DNA of 64,000 bases from positions 553,004 to 617,003 of the forward strand of contig CAUYUJ010001292.1 of the NCBI GenBank assembly GCA_963575745.1. Reading direction: 5' to 3'. The position numbers were made by a program, and so were the translations under genes. Of the stretch, positions 21,136-31,345 are shown in pieces. The DNA comes from Prorocentrum cordatum (Eukaryota > Sar > Dinophyceae > Prorocentrales > Prorocentraceae). Numbering within the stretch: position 1 is the stretch's first letter; each line of letters begins with the position of its first letter. Under the pieces are notes generated by a model, which did not search any database, was not told the origin of the DNA, and was given only the letters and a program-made list of their open reading frames with translations.

Positions 21136-21890
21136 ACAAGAGATTCCACAATTGCCCACGCCACCGCTGCGTGGCAAACTCTGCATGGTCTGGGCACCCT
21201 ACTCCGACGCCCTCTAAATCCCACCAGCCTTCTGGGCCCAAGAAACCCCCAAGACGCTCGCAGAGGCATCGGAGAAACACCCAGGAGTCTCCCAAGATAT
21301 TCTGAGAGACATCCAAGAGGCCTCTGGCCCTTTTGCTCGCCTTCCTCCTTTACCTTCCTCCCCCTCGTCCTGCTGAGAACAATAACGTGAAACATATAGT
21401 AATGGTGATGATCATTCTGATGGTGGAGGTGTGCATCAAGATCACGGGACGATGACGACGATACTCAATATACGAATTGCGGACCGGTGAACTGGCACAC
21501 TAGTAGATTGGCGGACTGGTAGACTGGCGGCCTTGTGGTCCGATGAACGGGTAGACTGAAAAACTATCTACAAGGCCGGATTTTCCTGCGTAGAGAAAAG
21601 CACAAGGACCGAGTGATATGTCAGGCAGTGGCGTCGGAACTCGCCCTGGAGACAAGTGGTCTCCGTAATGCGCTGAGGTCGCCGGCAGGAGCGCGGCCAT
21701 GAAGAAATCCACAATCCCCCCAAAGAGCCCCAAGGAGATGCCAAGACTCCACAAGAGCTCCATGAGGGCTCCAAGAGACGATTTTGAAGGCTCCTGAGGG
21801 GAGCGGCGAAATCCAATGCTCCAACCCCTTTGATCGATATTCTCCAAGATGGCCTAAAAAGATGCTCCAGCGCCCACGAGAGGCCCTCAG
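21136..21890. other. No gene; short GCCCAAGA-type repeats
   Basis: 21220-21320 carries CCCAAGA/GAGGC repeats, and 21480-21560 carries repeats of GGACTGGTAGACTGG. No protein homology seen. Confidence 0.5.
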
Positions 21891-22215
21891 GAGCACCAGC
21901 CGCCACACCACCAACACCAGGAACAGCGCGAACGGCAGCAGCACCACCAGCAGCAACACCAGCAGCAGCAATACCAGCAGCAGCATTAGCACAATCAGCA
22001 ACAGCAGCAGCAACGCTAGCAGCACCAGCGGCAGCACTACCAGCAGCAGCATCAGCAGCAGCATCACCAGCAACAGCACTAGCAGCAGCACCAGCAGCAG
22101 CAGCAGCATCAGCAGCAGCACCAACAGCAGCCACACCAGCAGCAACATCAGCAGCAGCAGCAACAGCAGCAGCACCAACACCAGCTGCAGCATCAACAGC
22201 ACAAGAAGATGGAGA
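21890..22215. repeat. (CAGCAGCAC)n array
   Basis: An imperfect CAG/CAC/ACC triplet array of about 320 bp. Poly-Ser, poly-Ala and poly-Leu frames on both strands are by-products. Confidence 0.95.
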
Positions 22216-22384
22216 AAAGAAGAGAGCAGGAGGGCCAGAAAAAGAAGAATGGAGGCGGAGGCGGATGAGAAGGAGACGGGCGAGGAGAGCGAGGAGGAGA
22301 ACGAACATGCTCCAACATGATATCGAGAAGAGCTCAACACCCTGTGCACCCTCCTCTCCTTGCCCACTTTGGTGCACTTTGAAC

Positions 22385-22460
22385 TGCAGCGGCGACGACA
22401 ACTGCGACGGCGACGGCGCCGGCGACGGCGACGGCGACGGCAACGGCAACGGCGACAGCG

Positions 22461-22508
<48 letters not shown>
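22385..22508. repeat. (GAC)n / GGCGAC array
   Basis: Hexamer GGCGAC units turn into perfect GAC triplets. Confidence 0.95.
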
Positions 22509-22554
22509 GCACTACGAGAGCTCCTCCCTTGAATCCTTCAATTTCCAGAGCCCA

Positions 22555-22870
22555 GCTCGAAAAAAAAACCATTACAACCCGGAAAAAAAAAAACAACCCC
22601 CCAAAAAACCCTCCCAACCCGAAAAAAGCCCTCCCAACCCATAACAAAAAACCTCGCCATCCGGTTTTTTTTTCGGGTTGGGTTTTTTTTCGGGTTGGGG
22701 CCTCCGCAGCACGCCAACCCGAAAAAAAAAACCTTTCAACCCGGAAAAAAAACGCAGCTCTCAGCAGCCGAATCGGGCGCAGGGGGGAACCCTTGCGTCC
22801 GGGCCGGGGGTCCAGGGATGAGGCCGAGCAGCTCGCCGCAGAGCTTGGTTTCGTGCTGCCTCCCGCCTGA
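22555..22870. repeat. A-run/CCCGAA tract and CGAATCGGGCGCAGGGG unit
   Basis: A(6-9) runs alternate with CCCGG/CAACCC. This is the reverse complement of the T-run CGGGTTG tract at 6410-6580, with the same GGGGAAACCC-type unit next to it as at 6240-6410. It is therefore an inverted copy of a composite repeat 16 kb away. Confidence 0.7.
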
Positions 22871-22889
22871 GCGCGGCCGTGACTAGTTC

Positions 22890-23000
22890 GGTGCCTGCGG
22901 GGTTGTCCCAACGGCTTGCTCCCGCGCCCCAGCGGCTCGCGCGGTTGCCCCAACGGCCTGGCCCGCGGGGTTGTCCCAACGGCCGCGCGACGCGGCCATT
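22890..23000. repeat. GGTTGYCCCAACGGC minisatellite
   Basis: Three to four units of about 33 bp containing GCGGGGTTGTCCCAACGGC. Confidence 0.75.
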
Positions 23001-23079
23001 CGAGAATGCGCCCGCGCTGGCCGAGGCGGCGACGGCGTCGAGGAAAATCGACGCGCGCGCTCTTGCTCGCTCATAATTT

Positions 23080-23760
23080 GCGAGGAAGTCTCCGGCGAAA
23101 GGTTGGTGGCACCCGCGTTCTCTGGCTCCCCGTCCTCTTGTGGGGCTCTTCTGGTGCTCCGTCTACCGTAGCGAGAACCTCTCAGCGAAACTTTATTAAC
23201 TAGGGCGCGCTGCCCCAGAAGCGCCCGAATAGCAGCAAAGGTGTAGAAGTGGATCGAAAGATAGGAGGTCGGTTAGTGACAACGCGCATTCTCAAATATT
23301 CCTGGGGATTCCTAGGCGTGAAAAGGGTATGTATGCACCGTAGTGTTTTTACCATGGATCGTGGCCGTGTAACAGGGGTGAAAACATGGCCATGTGCACC
23401 GTAACGTATTTTGAGGAAGAGATCGCGACCGTGCAACGTGCGAGAACAAGGCCACGGTACCCGTAGCGTTTTTGCAACGTGGCCGCGTGACAGCGTGAAC
23501 GCACAGCCAAGTGGGCATTTGTGTATTGTTTACTACGTGTCGTGGCCGTGTGGCAGGGGTGGGAGTTCGGCCATGTGCACCGTAGTGTTTGAAATTATTT
23601 TGTAAGGGATCGTGGCAAGCCGAAAGTATAGCTGGCACGGAGGTGCCAACACGATTCTTGAGTAAATCAGGGGAGATTTGAGGAGGTCTCCGGCGCAACG
23701 GCTGGTGGCAATGAGTGTGTTCGGGCTCCTCACGCCCCCTGCGGTTTTCTTTGTGTGGTC
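23080..23760. repeat. Dispersed repeat, family C, copy 3, with CACCGTA motifs
   Basis: Contains the AATAGCAGCAAAGG and AGGAGGTCGGTTAGTG segments (compare 2290-2340 and 5090-5140), followed by CATGTGCACCGTA motifs at 23335-23590. GTCTCCGGCG-AA-GGTTGGTGGCA occurs at both ends (23087 and 23690). Confidence 0.65.
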
Positions 23761-23814
23761 CTTTATCACTTCCATGAGAATCTGTTCTGACGCTCTTGGA
23801 CGACGCCGGCGGCA

Positions 23815-23852
23815 ACGGCGACGAGGGGGAGGAGGAGGAGGAGGAGGAGGAG

Positions 23853-23887
<35 letters not shown>

Positions 23888-24105
23888 GGAGGAGGAGGAG
23901 GAGGAGGAGGAGGAGGAGGAGGAGGAGGAGGAGGAGGAGGGAGAGAGGAGGGGGAGGAGGAGGAGGAGGAGGAGGAGGAGGAGGAGGAGGACGACGAGGA
24001 GGACGACGAGGAGGAGGAGGAGGAGGAGGAGGAGGAGGAGGAGGAGGAGGCGGAGGAGGAGGAGGAGGAGGAGAAGGAGGAGGAGGAGGAGGAGGAAAAC
24101 GGGGG
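23815..24105. repeat. (GGA)n array
   Basis: Nearly uninterrupted GGA/GAG triplets of about 290 bp. Long acidic or Gly frames are artefacts. Confidence 0.97.
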
Positions 24106-24297
24106 TGGGGATCCTGGGAGGGCGGCGGTGCGGTGGCCGCGCTGGCCTGCGCCCCGCGCCAGCCTGCCCGTGGCCAAGCTGCCGGCGCTGCTGCTGGACA
24201 GGGCCGGCGCCTCGGAGGCGTGCTTGCCGCTCGCGCTGGCGTACCTGGACGCGCCGGCGGCCGCCCAATCGGCGGCCCTCGGCCTCGGAGAGGAGGT

Positions 24298-24453
24298 TAC
24301 CAGCCTCGAACGTATCCCTACCCCTAAGATTGACACGCCAAAAGGCGATGACAATCTTAGGGGTTCGCTTTCAAAAAATAAGGAAATCCCTAAGATTGGC
24401 ATCGCGATGGGGAGGTGCCCAGCATAAGGATAGGAATATGTTCCAGGCTGGTA
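24298..24453. mobile_element. TA-flanked MITE, family D, copy 1
   Basis: The termini are inverted repeats of about 24 bp: CCAGCCTCGAACGTATCCCT on the left, and CCAGCCTGGAACATATTCCT reading inward from the right. They are flanked by TA on both sides (24298-24299, 24452-24453). The internal part has a further inverted repeat (CCTAAGATTG / CAATCTTAGG). A 2-bp TA duplication and about 150 bp length suggest a Tc1/mariner-type non-autonomous element. The sister copy is at 45375-45534. Confidence 0.75.
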
Positions 24454-24662
24454 AGGAGGGCCCGTTGGGACAACGGCGGTCCTCCTTTCATCAGGAGGAC
24501 AAGAAACACACAGACACAATTCATCTTCGATTCCCCTGAAAATATTGGAAAACATGAAGAGTGGGGGGGAAGACAGAAACCCAGGAAATGTAGGAGAGTA
24601 TGGGAATAGTTTTATTAGTATGTATTTATTTGCGTGTCCTGGGGCCCCTTCATTTCAGTGCA

Positions 24663-24832
24663 GGCCCATGCCAAGAAGCACCCTGCTTGCCTCCAGGGTG
24701 CCGCGGGCTTCTCGGGTTTCGGTGGTCTTGCTGTGGAAGGCGCGACGTTCCCACGCCAAAGATCAGTGGACGTCCTGGGGTCTCAGGGTTGGGTCTCTTG
24801 TGGGCAGTTTCTTGTGGTCGGGCACCCACCTG
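24663..24832. repeat. Dispersed block, family B, copy 2
   Basis: About 80 percent identical by eye to 1063-1222 across the block, with CCTCCAGGGTGCC and GGCGCGACGTTCCCACG. Confidence 0.8.
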
Positions 24833-24887
24833 TGTCGATATTCGTCCTTGTGGAGGATCGAAAAAGACAAAACGTCATGAACATTAA

Positions 24888-25036
24888 AAATTGGGCGCTC
24901 CGCGCGCATGTTCTGGGTCCGCGCTCCGCGCTGCCCCCCCCCCCCGGCGCCACCTCCGGTGCCGCCCCTGGCGCGCTCCGCGCGTCAGGGAGGGGGGTCC
25001 AGCGCAGATCCAAGAAATCCACGCGGAGCGCCAAAA
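24888..25036. mobile_element. Foldback element, family A, copy 2
   Basis: Left arm TTGGGCGCTCCGCGCG; right arm CGCGGAGCGCCAAAAG. A C-run loop with GGCGCCACCTCCGGTGCC lies between. Same family as 899-1014. Confidence 0.7.
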
Positions 25037-25858
25037 GTTTATGTTTATGTAGGTTTGCTTATAATTATGTTTTATTATTCTCCTTTCTCTTCCTTCCCTT
25101 CTTCTACTACTTCTACCGGATGGAATCCAGCAGGGGTCCAGGGACCGATTTTGAGTGGGCATGCTCGCGTAGCGGAAAAAATGCGATGGGAAGCTTTTTT
25201 TTTGGGGGGGGGGTCGGCCTCTCGGAGGCCCTCGACAGGCAGCGGGAGGCCGTCAAAAGATTGCTGATCGGGATGAGCATGGTCCCGGGGAAGGTGTCCA
25301 GACCTCTGGGGATCGACGACGTGAGCAAAAGTCACGACGGCGGAGTTCTGAGGCTTTCGGCTGCTCCTCGACTGCGGCTCGGCTGCTTCTCGGCTGCCAC
25401 TCGGCGGCCCCCCTGGCGGCCCCTCGGCGGCCCGCCGGCGGCCCATCGCTGGCCCCTCTGCGGCCCATCTCCGAGGAGGAAGAGATACCCATACCGCTAC
25501 AGTCGACCCGTATCATAAGGATGCAGGATGCGGATCCAAGGGCCTTGGAAGACCGTTTCGAAGTTTTTCGAGCGGGGCGCGGCCGACGAAAGTGGCCACG
25601 GATGGGCCGAGGATGCAAGGATGCAAGGATACCACTGGGAAGGTTGCCCATCCTTTCTATGCGGGTTGACTGTATACCCTTCCCTCGTGTTCGCCTTCTT
25701 GGGCTTCTTGGCAGGCCCTCGTCGCTGCCGCTGGACTCGCCTCGCGAAACCCTGGTCAGAACGCACCCCATGAGAGGTCCGGGGAGCTCCGCAGGGGCAG
25801 CTACAGCCCATTCCTGCCGCAGCATCGCTGCGCCGTGTAAAGAGAAAACCATGCACGT
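25037..25858. other. No gene recognised
   Basis: Contains CGGCGGCCC repeats at 25400-25465 (again at 26270-26345). No frame resembles a known protein. Confidence 0.5.

Positions 25859-25925
<67 letters not shown>
25859..25925. repeat. (GT)n microsatellite
   Basis: A perfect GT run of more than 60 bp. A (TA)/(CA) mixed tract follows at about 26102-26143. Confidence 0.97.
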
Positions 25926-25926
<1 letters not shown>

Positions 25927-26149
25927 TTTGACATCGCTCAACCCCATCAGGCTTCAGGTGAGGCGTCTATAACATGTTATAGCCATCCTGCGGCACCACG
26001 GGCGCGGCGAGGCATCGCCCGCAGCGCTGGTCACCTCTGTGACCAGGCACTGCCACGCGCGACCCGCTCTGCGCCTCTGCGCAGAGCCTCGGTTGTGCGT
26101 GTGTGTATATATATATACATACATATACATATATATACACACGCCACGC

Positions 26150-26800
26150 TGGTCCCGGGCAGGCCGTGCTGCCCGGCGGAAGGGGGACGAAGAGGGGCGA
26201 AGCAGGCGGACGACGACGACCGCTCAGGCGGGAGGCCAGCGGCATCGGCACCTTGGGCATTCCCCCCCGGCCGCCCTCGGCGACCCCTCGGCGGCCCCCC
26301 CGTAATTAGTGGCCCTCGGCGCCCTCTCGGCGGCCCCTCGGCGGGAGTCGAGGTTCGAGGTTGTGATCGTGCGGGGGTCTCGGGGCGTTGGAGGTACAGT
26401 GAGCGGCTTGAATAAGGAGCACTTGCTTTTCAAAAGGGGCTCGGTCGTTCCTTAGGCTTGCATGCGTTCTTTACAGTTTCTTATGCGCTATCTATTACTT
26501 GTCGTTCCTGATGCGTTATTCCTTGGGATGAAAAAGGAGCTTCTTTCCGTATTTATCGTTCCTTAGGTCAGGCCGATGACTGTATGGGAGGGGAGAGGGG
26601 CGGAGGCCGCCAGGGCTTCCCCGCCCCTGAGGTCCGTTTCGGCGCGAGCCTTGACGCACAGCAGCGAGTCACGTCCAGAGCCCCAGGCCCAAAGTCTTTC
26701 TGCGCCACTCTCTTTTTCCTCGCGCCGGGTCGCCCTGTGGCCCGATTCAAAGTGGGCGAAGACGCCCGGCCGGAAACGATTTGATCGGGCGAAGAGAAAT
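26150..26800. other. No gene recognised
   Basis: 26270-26345 has GGCGGCCCC units; 26440-26570 has TCCTTAGG/TTCCTTATGCG motifs. No coding evidence. Confidence 0.5.
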
Positions 26801-26802
26801 GT

Positions 26803-26856
26803 GCACATGCACCGATCTTGGCAAGGCCCATCCTGGACCCAGGATCGGTGCATATG
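26803..26856. mobile_element. Short foldback (GCACCGATC arms), copy 1
   Basis: ATGCACCGATC…GATCGGTGCAT arms enclose TTGGCAAGGCCCATCCTGG. A related hairpin lies at 44918-44965 (GCCGATCTTGGCCAGGCCCA … GGATCGGCG). Possibly a degenerate mobile hairpin. Confidence 0.5.
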
Positions 26857-27039
26857 CCTTCACGACTTGAGGCCCCAGGACCTCGGTGACCTCAGGGGCC
26901 CGAGGGCGCGGATTGGTCCCCGACTCGCCCCCCCCGCGCGGCCGAAGTCCCCAGGACCGCCTCCAGCGGGCAGGCACCCGGACAGGCGCGGAGTGCCAGG
27001 GCGGCGTCTGCGCGAGGCCCCGCCGCGGGGCGGGCTCGC

Positions 27040-27040
27040 A

Positions 27041-27101
<61 letters not shown>

Positions 27102-27480
27102 TCGTCGGCGTCGTTTTCGGCGTCGTTTTCGGCGGCGGTGGCGGCGGTGGCGGCAAGGGGGGCTTTCCGGATTCATCCGGTCGCCCTCGGAGAAGGCCCC
27201 CTGATCGAGGCCTCTGGACTTCTCCTCCGCCTCCTCATGATAATCATCACCATCATCATCATCATCATCAGCATCATCATCATCACCATCAGCAGCAGAA
27301 ACATAATAACAAACGTCATCATCATCATCATCATCAGCATCATCATCATCAGCATCATCATCATCACCATCATCATTATCATCATCACCATCATCATCAT
27401 CCTCATCCTCATCCTCATCCCATCCTATCCCATCCCATCCCATCCCAACCCATCCCATCCCATCCCATCCCGCTTCTTTC
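27040..27480. repeat. (GTC)n, (GGC)n, (CAT)n and CCCAT arrays
   Basis: GTC triplets 27040-27065, GGCGTC 27065-27130, CAT/ATC triplets 27240-27415, and CCCATCCCATCC 27415-27475. A GATCGAGGCC-type spacer lies between. Confidence 0.95.
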
Positions 27481-27534
27481 TGCGACCGAAAAATCCCAAA
27501 CATGTAGAAACATACATCCATCCGGATCCAGACC

Positions 27535-28105
27535 TGATTCCTCCTCCTCCTCCTCCTCCTCCTCCTCTTCCTCCTCTCAGGCAGTGCTACGGTCGGCCTT
27601 GAGCGCTTCGTAATATGAATCAAGCAGGTGGGCCGCGTGGCTACAATTCATCGTGTGCTCGTCTGCATGGTCCTCGCCGCCCGCTGGCCGCCCCGGCTGC
27701 TCATGGCGGAAGTCTTCCGCCTCTGAGTGCTCGCCCTTCCCTCCTTCCCCGCGGCCGCCCTTCCTTTCCTTTCCCCTCCGCCTGCATGTCGGCCAACTCG
27801 CTTTGCAGTGCCCCTGCATCGCTGCCACGCTGGAGCGGATCGTCCCGCCTCGCCGCCGACGGAAAAAGCGTTCGTCTGCACAGTCTTGGTATGTCAGCGG
27901 ACCGCGCACGCGCGTAATTCTGCGACAGTGGTCCCCTGTCCAGGGTCTTGTAGCTTCGAGGGGGGGCGCTGCACAGGCGCACGCTCCATCCTGCTCTCGT
28001 CTCATGCAGAGCTGTGTCTCGGAAGTGGTGCTGGCGAGCTTAATAATTCTGCCGCTGGCGTTCAAAACGCACACCAGGCGTAATTCAGGCCATCGCAAAC
28101 ACGGA
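27535..28105. other. (CTC)n stretch and unassigned sequence
   Basis: A CTC run at 27540-27580. The minus-strand frame 27577-28218 has no recognisable family and a mixed, partly repetitive composition; it is left unannotated. Confidence 0.5.
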
Positions 28106-28285
28106 TCAAGGGCGCGTGGATTAGCAACGGGTCCCATTTCCATGGGAAATCGCGGATTTCCGCCGCCGAACGAGGCGGCACCGGCCGCACTTTGGGGAGG
28201 GCACCTCCCCCGATCCATGGATTTGGCGACCGCGCGCCAAATCTATGGAGCGCTAATCCATGTTTGCGCGCCCCCGAATAATGGA
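28085..28285. mobile_element. Foldback region with GGATTAGC termini
   Basis: GCAAACACGGAT…GTGGATTAGC on the left is answered by GCTAATCCATGTTTGCG on the right. Internal hairpins include ATGGATTTGGCG/CGCCAAATCTAT and ATTTCCATGGGAAAT. It looks like another short foldback element; only one copy is seen here. Confidence 0.5.
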
Positions 28286-28899
28286 CAACGCTGCTGTGTT
28301 CAAAACCCCGTGCCCCCCAATCTCAATGTTGAAAACGGGGTTGCCTTGGTGGTGTAGTTGGGGCGTTTTTACAATGCCGATGCTTGCAACCCGATAGCGA
28401 CCGCGAGCGCAACATTGACATGGGGGGTCTGGGGGCGGCATCCTCGAAGCAATGTATGTGGATGGCCTTTTTTTTCGCCAACTGCGGTTACAGTGTGCAT
28501 GTGCACGCGCGCTGCATTTATATTTGCTGGATGCCCTCGGGTCGTGTAGAGCCTGGTTGGCTCCCGCGTGCTGTCGCGCCCCTTCGCGAATGACGTTCGA
28601 GGAGAGTCCTCCCAGCATTCTCGATCGCTTCCGACGGCTGCCGTTCTCGATGGAAGCAGGGACACGGAGATCCAACGCATTGAAAAAAACAAGGTGGAGT
28701 TGTTTTTTGGAAATTTCTGGCCTCTAGGGGCCCGCGCCGGGCCCCGGGACTGTCAAACAATGATTCAGGATGATAACCGGTCGGGCGGGAATTGGTCGAG
28801 ACTTTGGGGACCCCGTATTGAAAAACTCACGACATCAGATCTCTGGGGATTTGTCACTCTCTGCGCGCTTCATGCGTGGCACACAGTCGCAGCGTGCAG
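28286..28899. other. Unassigned sequence upstream of cyclin exon
   Basis: Possibly holds earlier exons of the cyclin gene. A short plus-strand frame near 28590 (MTFEESPPSILDRF) slightly resembles the start of PHO80-type cyclin boxes, but is too short to call. Confidence 0.35.
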
Positions 28900-29145
28900 A
28901 TTCGAAGTGGTCTGGCCGTGAGGTCAGCGCTGGTCGCTCTCGTGCTGGCCTCGAAGTTCCACGACGACGAGGCCCTCTGCACGAATGCATATTACTCTGA
29001 GCTGGGCGGTCTTGCTCCTGATGAATTTGCTTTCTTGGAGCGAGAATTTTGTAGAATGCTTGACTGGAAATTCTTCGTGTCTCCTGAGGAGTTCGAGCGT
29101 TACAGTGATATGTTGTACAGTGCGGCATTGGGGACGCTGAGTTGA
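28900..29145 (+). CDS. 3'-terminal exon of a PHO80-type (P/U-type) cyclin
   Basis: The translation reads VRSALVALVLASKFHDDE, NAYYSELGGLAPDEFAFLER, EFCRMLDWKFFVSPEEFERY, then a stop (TGA 29143-29145). This is the second half of the PHO80-like cyclin box: the LAsKF-x-DD helix, NxYYxxxGG, the LExxFxxxLDW helix and the VSPEEFxxY helix. Such cyclins activate CDKs of the Pho85/CDK5 type and act in nutrient or cell-cycle signalling. A good 3' splice site (CGTGCAG, ending 28899) sits just before the homology, so this is probably the last exon and earlier exons are upstream or missing. The first half of the box is not visible in this window. The gene is either intron-containing or a 5'-truncated copy. 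The exon itself is intact, with no stops or frame breaks. Confidence 0.75.
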   Translation: MRSGLAVRSALVALVLASKFHDDEALCTNAYYSELGGLAPDEFAFLEREFCRMLDWKFFVSPEEFERYSDMLYSAALGTLS

Positions 29146-29620
29146 GAGCGATGCGAACGCATCCGATGCCTGCGTAGGATCTTGGAAAGCAGCCTTTCCA
29201 GCTAGTCTTTTTGTTCATGTTGAAAGGATGTCGAGAGTGACCGTTGGGTCATTGTGCTCCCCCAGTCCAACCCACAGACTTTTGATTGGCATGTGCCAGT
29301 GGGATGTTTTTTTGTTTGAAGCGCTTTGCCCGCGGCGCGGCCACATGGAGCTCGCGCCGCTGCACCGCTCAGCAACAGAAGGCCGGAATTCGACCAAACA
29401 AGTTCATCGCACATGCAATGTCAGCAACTTCAGTCTGCACTCGTTGTGGATCTGTTCCGCTCTCGTTGCCAGGCTTCAATCGAGGGCCCCAGCCTGGGCA
29501 AGGGGTGTCCATGTGCAGCGGTCACCTCACAGTGTGAACTGTGCGAGATGGTTGTCGTGATGTTTTGGAGGACCTCTTGGAGTTACCACTGCTCGGATAG
29601 ACTGCAGATGCGTGCGTGTG
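29146..29620. other. Downstream of cyclin exon, no gene
   Basis: Probably 3' untranslated and intergenic sequence; no protein family in any frame. Confidence 0.5.
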
Positions 29621-29624
29621 TGTG

Positions 29625-29812
29625 TGCAGAGGGGGAGAGAGAGAGAGAGGGAGAGGGAGCCTGAGAGGGAGAGGGAGAAGGAGATCGACAGAAAATCAGA
29701 GAGAACGGGATAGGGAGAGAGAGGGAGAGAAAGAGAGGAACGAAGACAGAGAGAGAGCGAGAGAGCGAGAGAGAGGGAGGGAGTGAGGGAGGGAGAGTGA
29801 GAGAGCGTTCTC
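29625..29812. repeat. (GAGA)n tract
   Basis: An imperfect GA/GAGG/GAGC purine tract of about 185 bp. Confidence 0.95.
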
Positions 29813-30081
29813 GGCCGACGACTAGACACAGATCCAAGATTATCTTGAAGCGCCGGAGTAGTACTGCATTCGACTGGAGCCGAACAGTGCACCAGTGCAG
29901 ACCGTGTTCGCCGCCTGTCCCGAAGCCTCCCCAGAGGTGCACGATAGGCGCGCGACCCGCAGGCAGCTGTCTCGTCTGCAAGGCATTCCGCAGCTCCTCA
30001 GGGCCACCGCTCGCCCCGAGCCCCCCGGCCCTAATCCACCAAAGCCGCCTCACAGCCACCTCGCATCTGCCACCCATCACC

Positions 30082-30223
30082 GAGCGCGTTCCACTACTCG
30101 CAAAGTGCCTACTCGCAAACGTCAGAAAAACACATGTCTGCTTTGATGTAATGTATGGTAGATCCTCCGCGGGGAATCCAGGCAATTTGCGAGTAGTCAC
30201 TTTGCAAGTAGTGGAACGCGCTC
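30082..30223. mobile_element. Foldback MITE, family E, copy 1
   Basis: Arms of 38 bp match at 36 positions: GAGCGCGTTCCACTACTCGC on the left, and GAGCGCGTTCCACTACTTGC reading inward from the right. The length is 142 bp. A diverged copy is at 62592-62711. No obvious target duplication beyond 2 bp. Confidence 0.8.
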
Positions 30224-30715
30224 ATCTAACCCAGCCGTATCCATCAGACTGCTCTGTTTGTTGTCCCGAGTTGGAGTGTACCCAGTCAGTCTTGGCAGGT
30301 GCGCGCACCACGTTCGGTACGCGCGTAATGTGCACAGAGGCGCGTACGCGATGGTTGTTCTCGTCTGCATGTAACTTTACACGCATGTCTCAATTGTCTT
30401 CCGATGGCGGTCGGGCATTCAAGAGGACGGTGTCGCCTTGCGCCCAGGTGTTAGCGAGATGCCTCAACTTCTGGCAAGTCTTGGCGGGGCAGCCCTCGAT
30501 ACAGGTGAACGCATGGGCTCGGTCCCGCATGCAAGGCTGCAGTGCAGCATAGAGGGTGAGCGTTTGTTCTCGGGAGAAACTATGGGTTCCTTGCGCATTC
30601 GAAATTGGTTGCGGACTCTTCCGCCTACAGAGAAACCTTCGGGTGGGGCATCCAGTCACGTATATATGGCCTAGGGTCTGCCCTCCCCCCCTCCTCCCAC
30701 CAGATGGCATGGTGT
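30224..30715. other. No gene recognised
   Basis: An open frame at 29797-30552 reads through the MITE and has no family match, so it is not called. Confidence 0.45.
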
Positions 30716-30734
30716 CCAGCCCCCCCTCCATGAT

Positions 30735-30960
30735 GGGTGCCCCCCCCCCCTCCCCCTGTGGTGTGTTGTGGTGTGGTGTGGTGATTTGCGCACGTGCGTG
30801 CGTGCGTACATGCGTGTCCCCCCGCCCCCCCCCCCCTGTGGGTGTGGCGTGATGTGGTGGTGTGGTGGTCTGCGCGCGTGCGTGCGCGCGTACATGCGTG
30901 TCCCCCCGCCCCCCCCCTGTGGGTGTGGCGTGGTGTGGTGGTGTGTTGTGGTGTGTTTTC
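30735..30960. repeat. About 100-bp GGTGTGGTG / GCGTGCGTGCG tandem repeat
   Basis: Two full units and a partial one, each with CCCCCCCTGTGGGTGTGG and GCGTACATGCGTGTCCCCCC. Confidence 0.85.
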
Positions 30961-31019
30961 GCTGCACGCCCAGGTGCCCGGGTGCCCGGGCGTGCCCTTG
31001 GGTGCCGGGGGGGGCCCGG

Positions 31020-31140
31020 GGGTGCCCTATAGCCCTAAGCCCTATAGCCCTATAGCCCTATAACTCTTTAGCCCTATAGCTCTTTAGCCTTATAGCTCAA
31101 TAGCCCTATAGCCCTATAGCCCCCTAGCCCTATAGCCCTG
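31020..31140. repeat. CCCTATAG octamer array
   Basis: About 12 copies of CCCTATAG with variants CTCTTTAG and CCCTAAG. It ends next to the left end of satellite element 2. Confidence 0.9.
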
Positions 31141-31146
31141 ATTGAT

Positions 31147-31289
31147 TTCCAACCATCCTGTGGTGTTGGGTCCTCGTTTTGAAGAGACGGTGCCCCGCGT
31201 TCCTCTCCTCCTCTCCTCCTCTCCTCTCCTCCTCTTCCCCCTCCTCCCTCCTCCCATCAGCATCATCATCATCATCATCGTCATCATCG

Positions 31290-31345
<56 letters not shown>

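Noticed and set aside
23796-24539. Long acidic or arginine-rich frames in (GGA)n, (CTC)n, (GAT)n and (CAG)n arrays (also 1-870, 21568-22953, 40217-41457, 43709-44758, 60224-61069)
   Set aside because: Pure products of triplet arrays, present in several frames and both strands with no flanking domain.
27577-28218. A 213-codon minus-strand frame
   Set aside because: No domain, and part of it lies in a foldback region; insufficient support.
29797-30552. A 251-codon plus-strand frame
   Set aside because: It reads straight through a 142-bp foldback MITE and shows no family signature.
31020-31140. Telomere array
   Set aside because: The unit is CCCTATAG, not a known telomere repeat, and is only about 120 bp; kept as an observation, not as a telomere.
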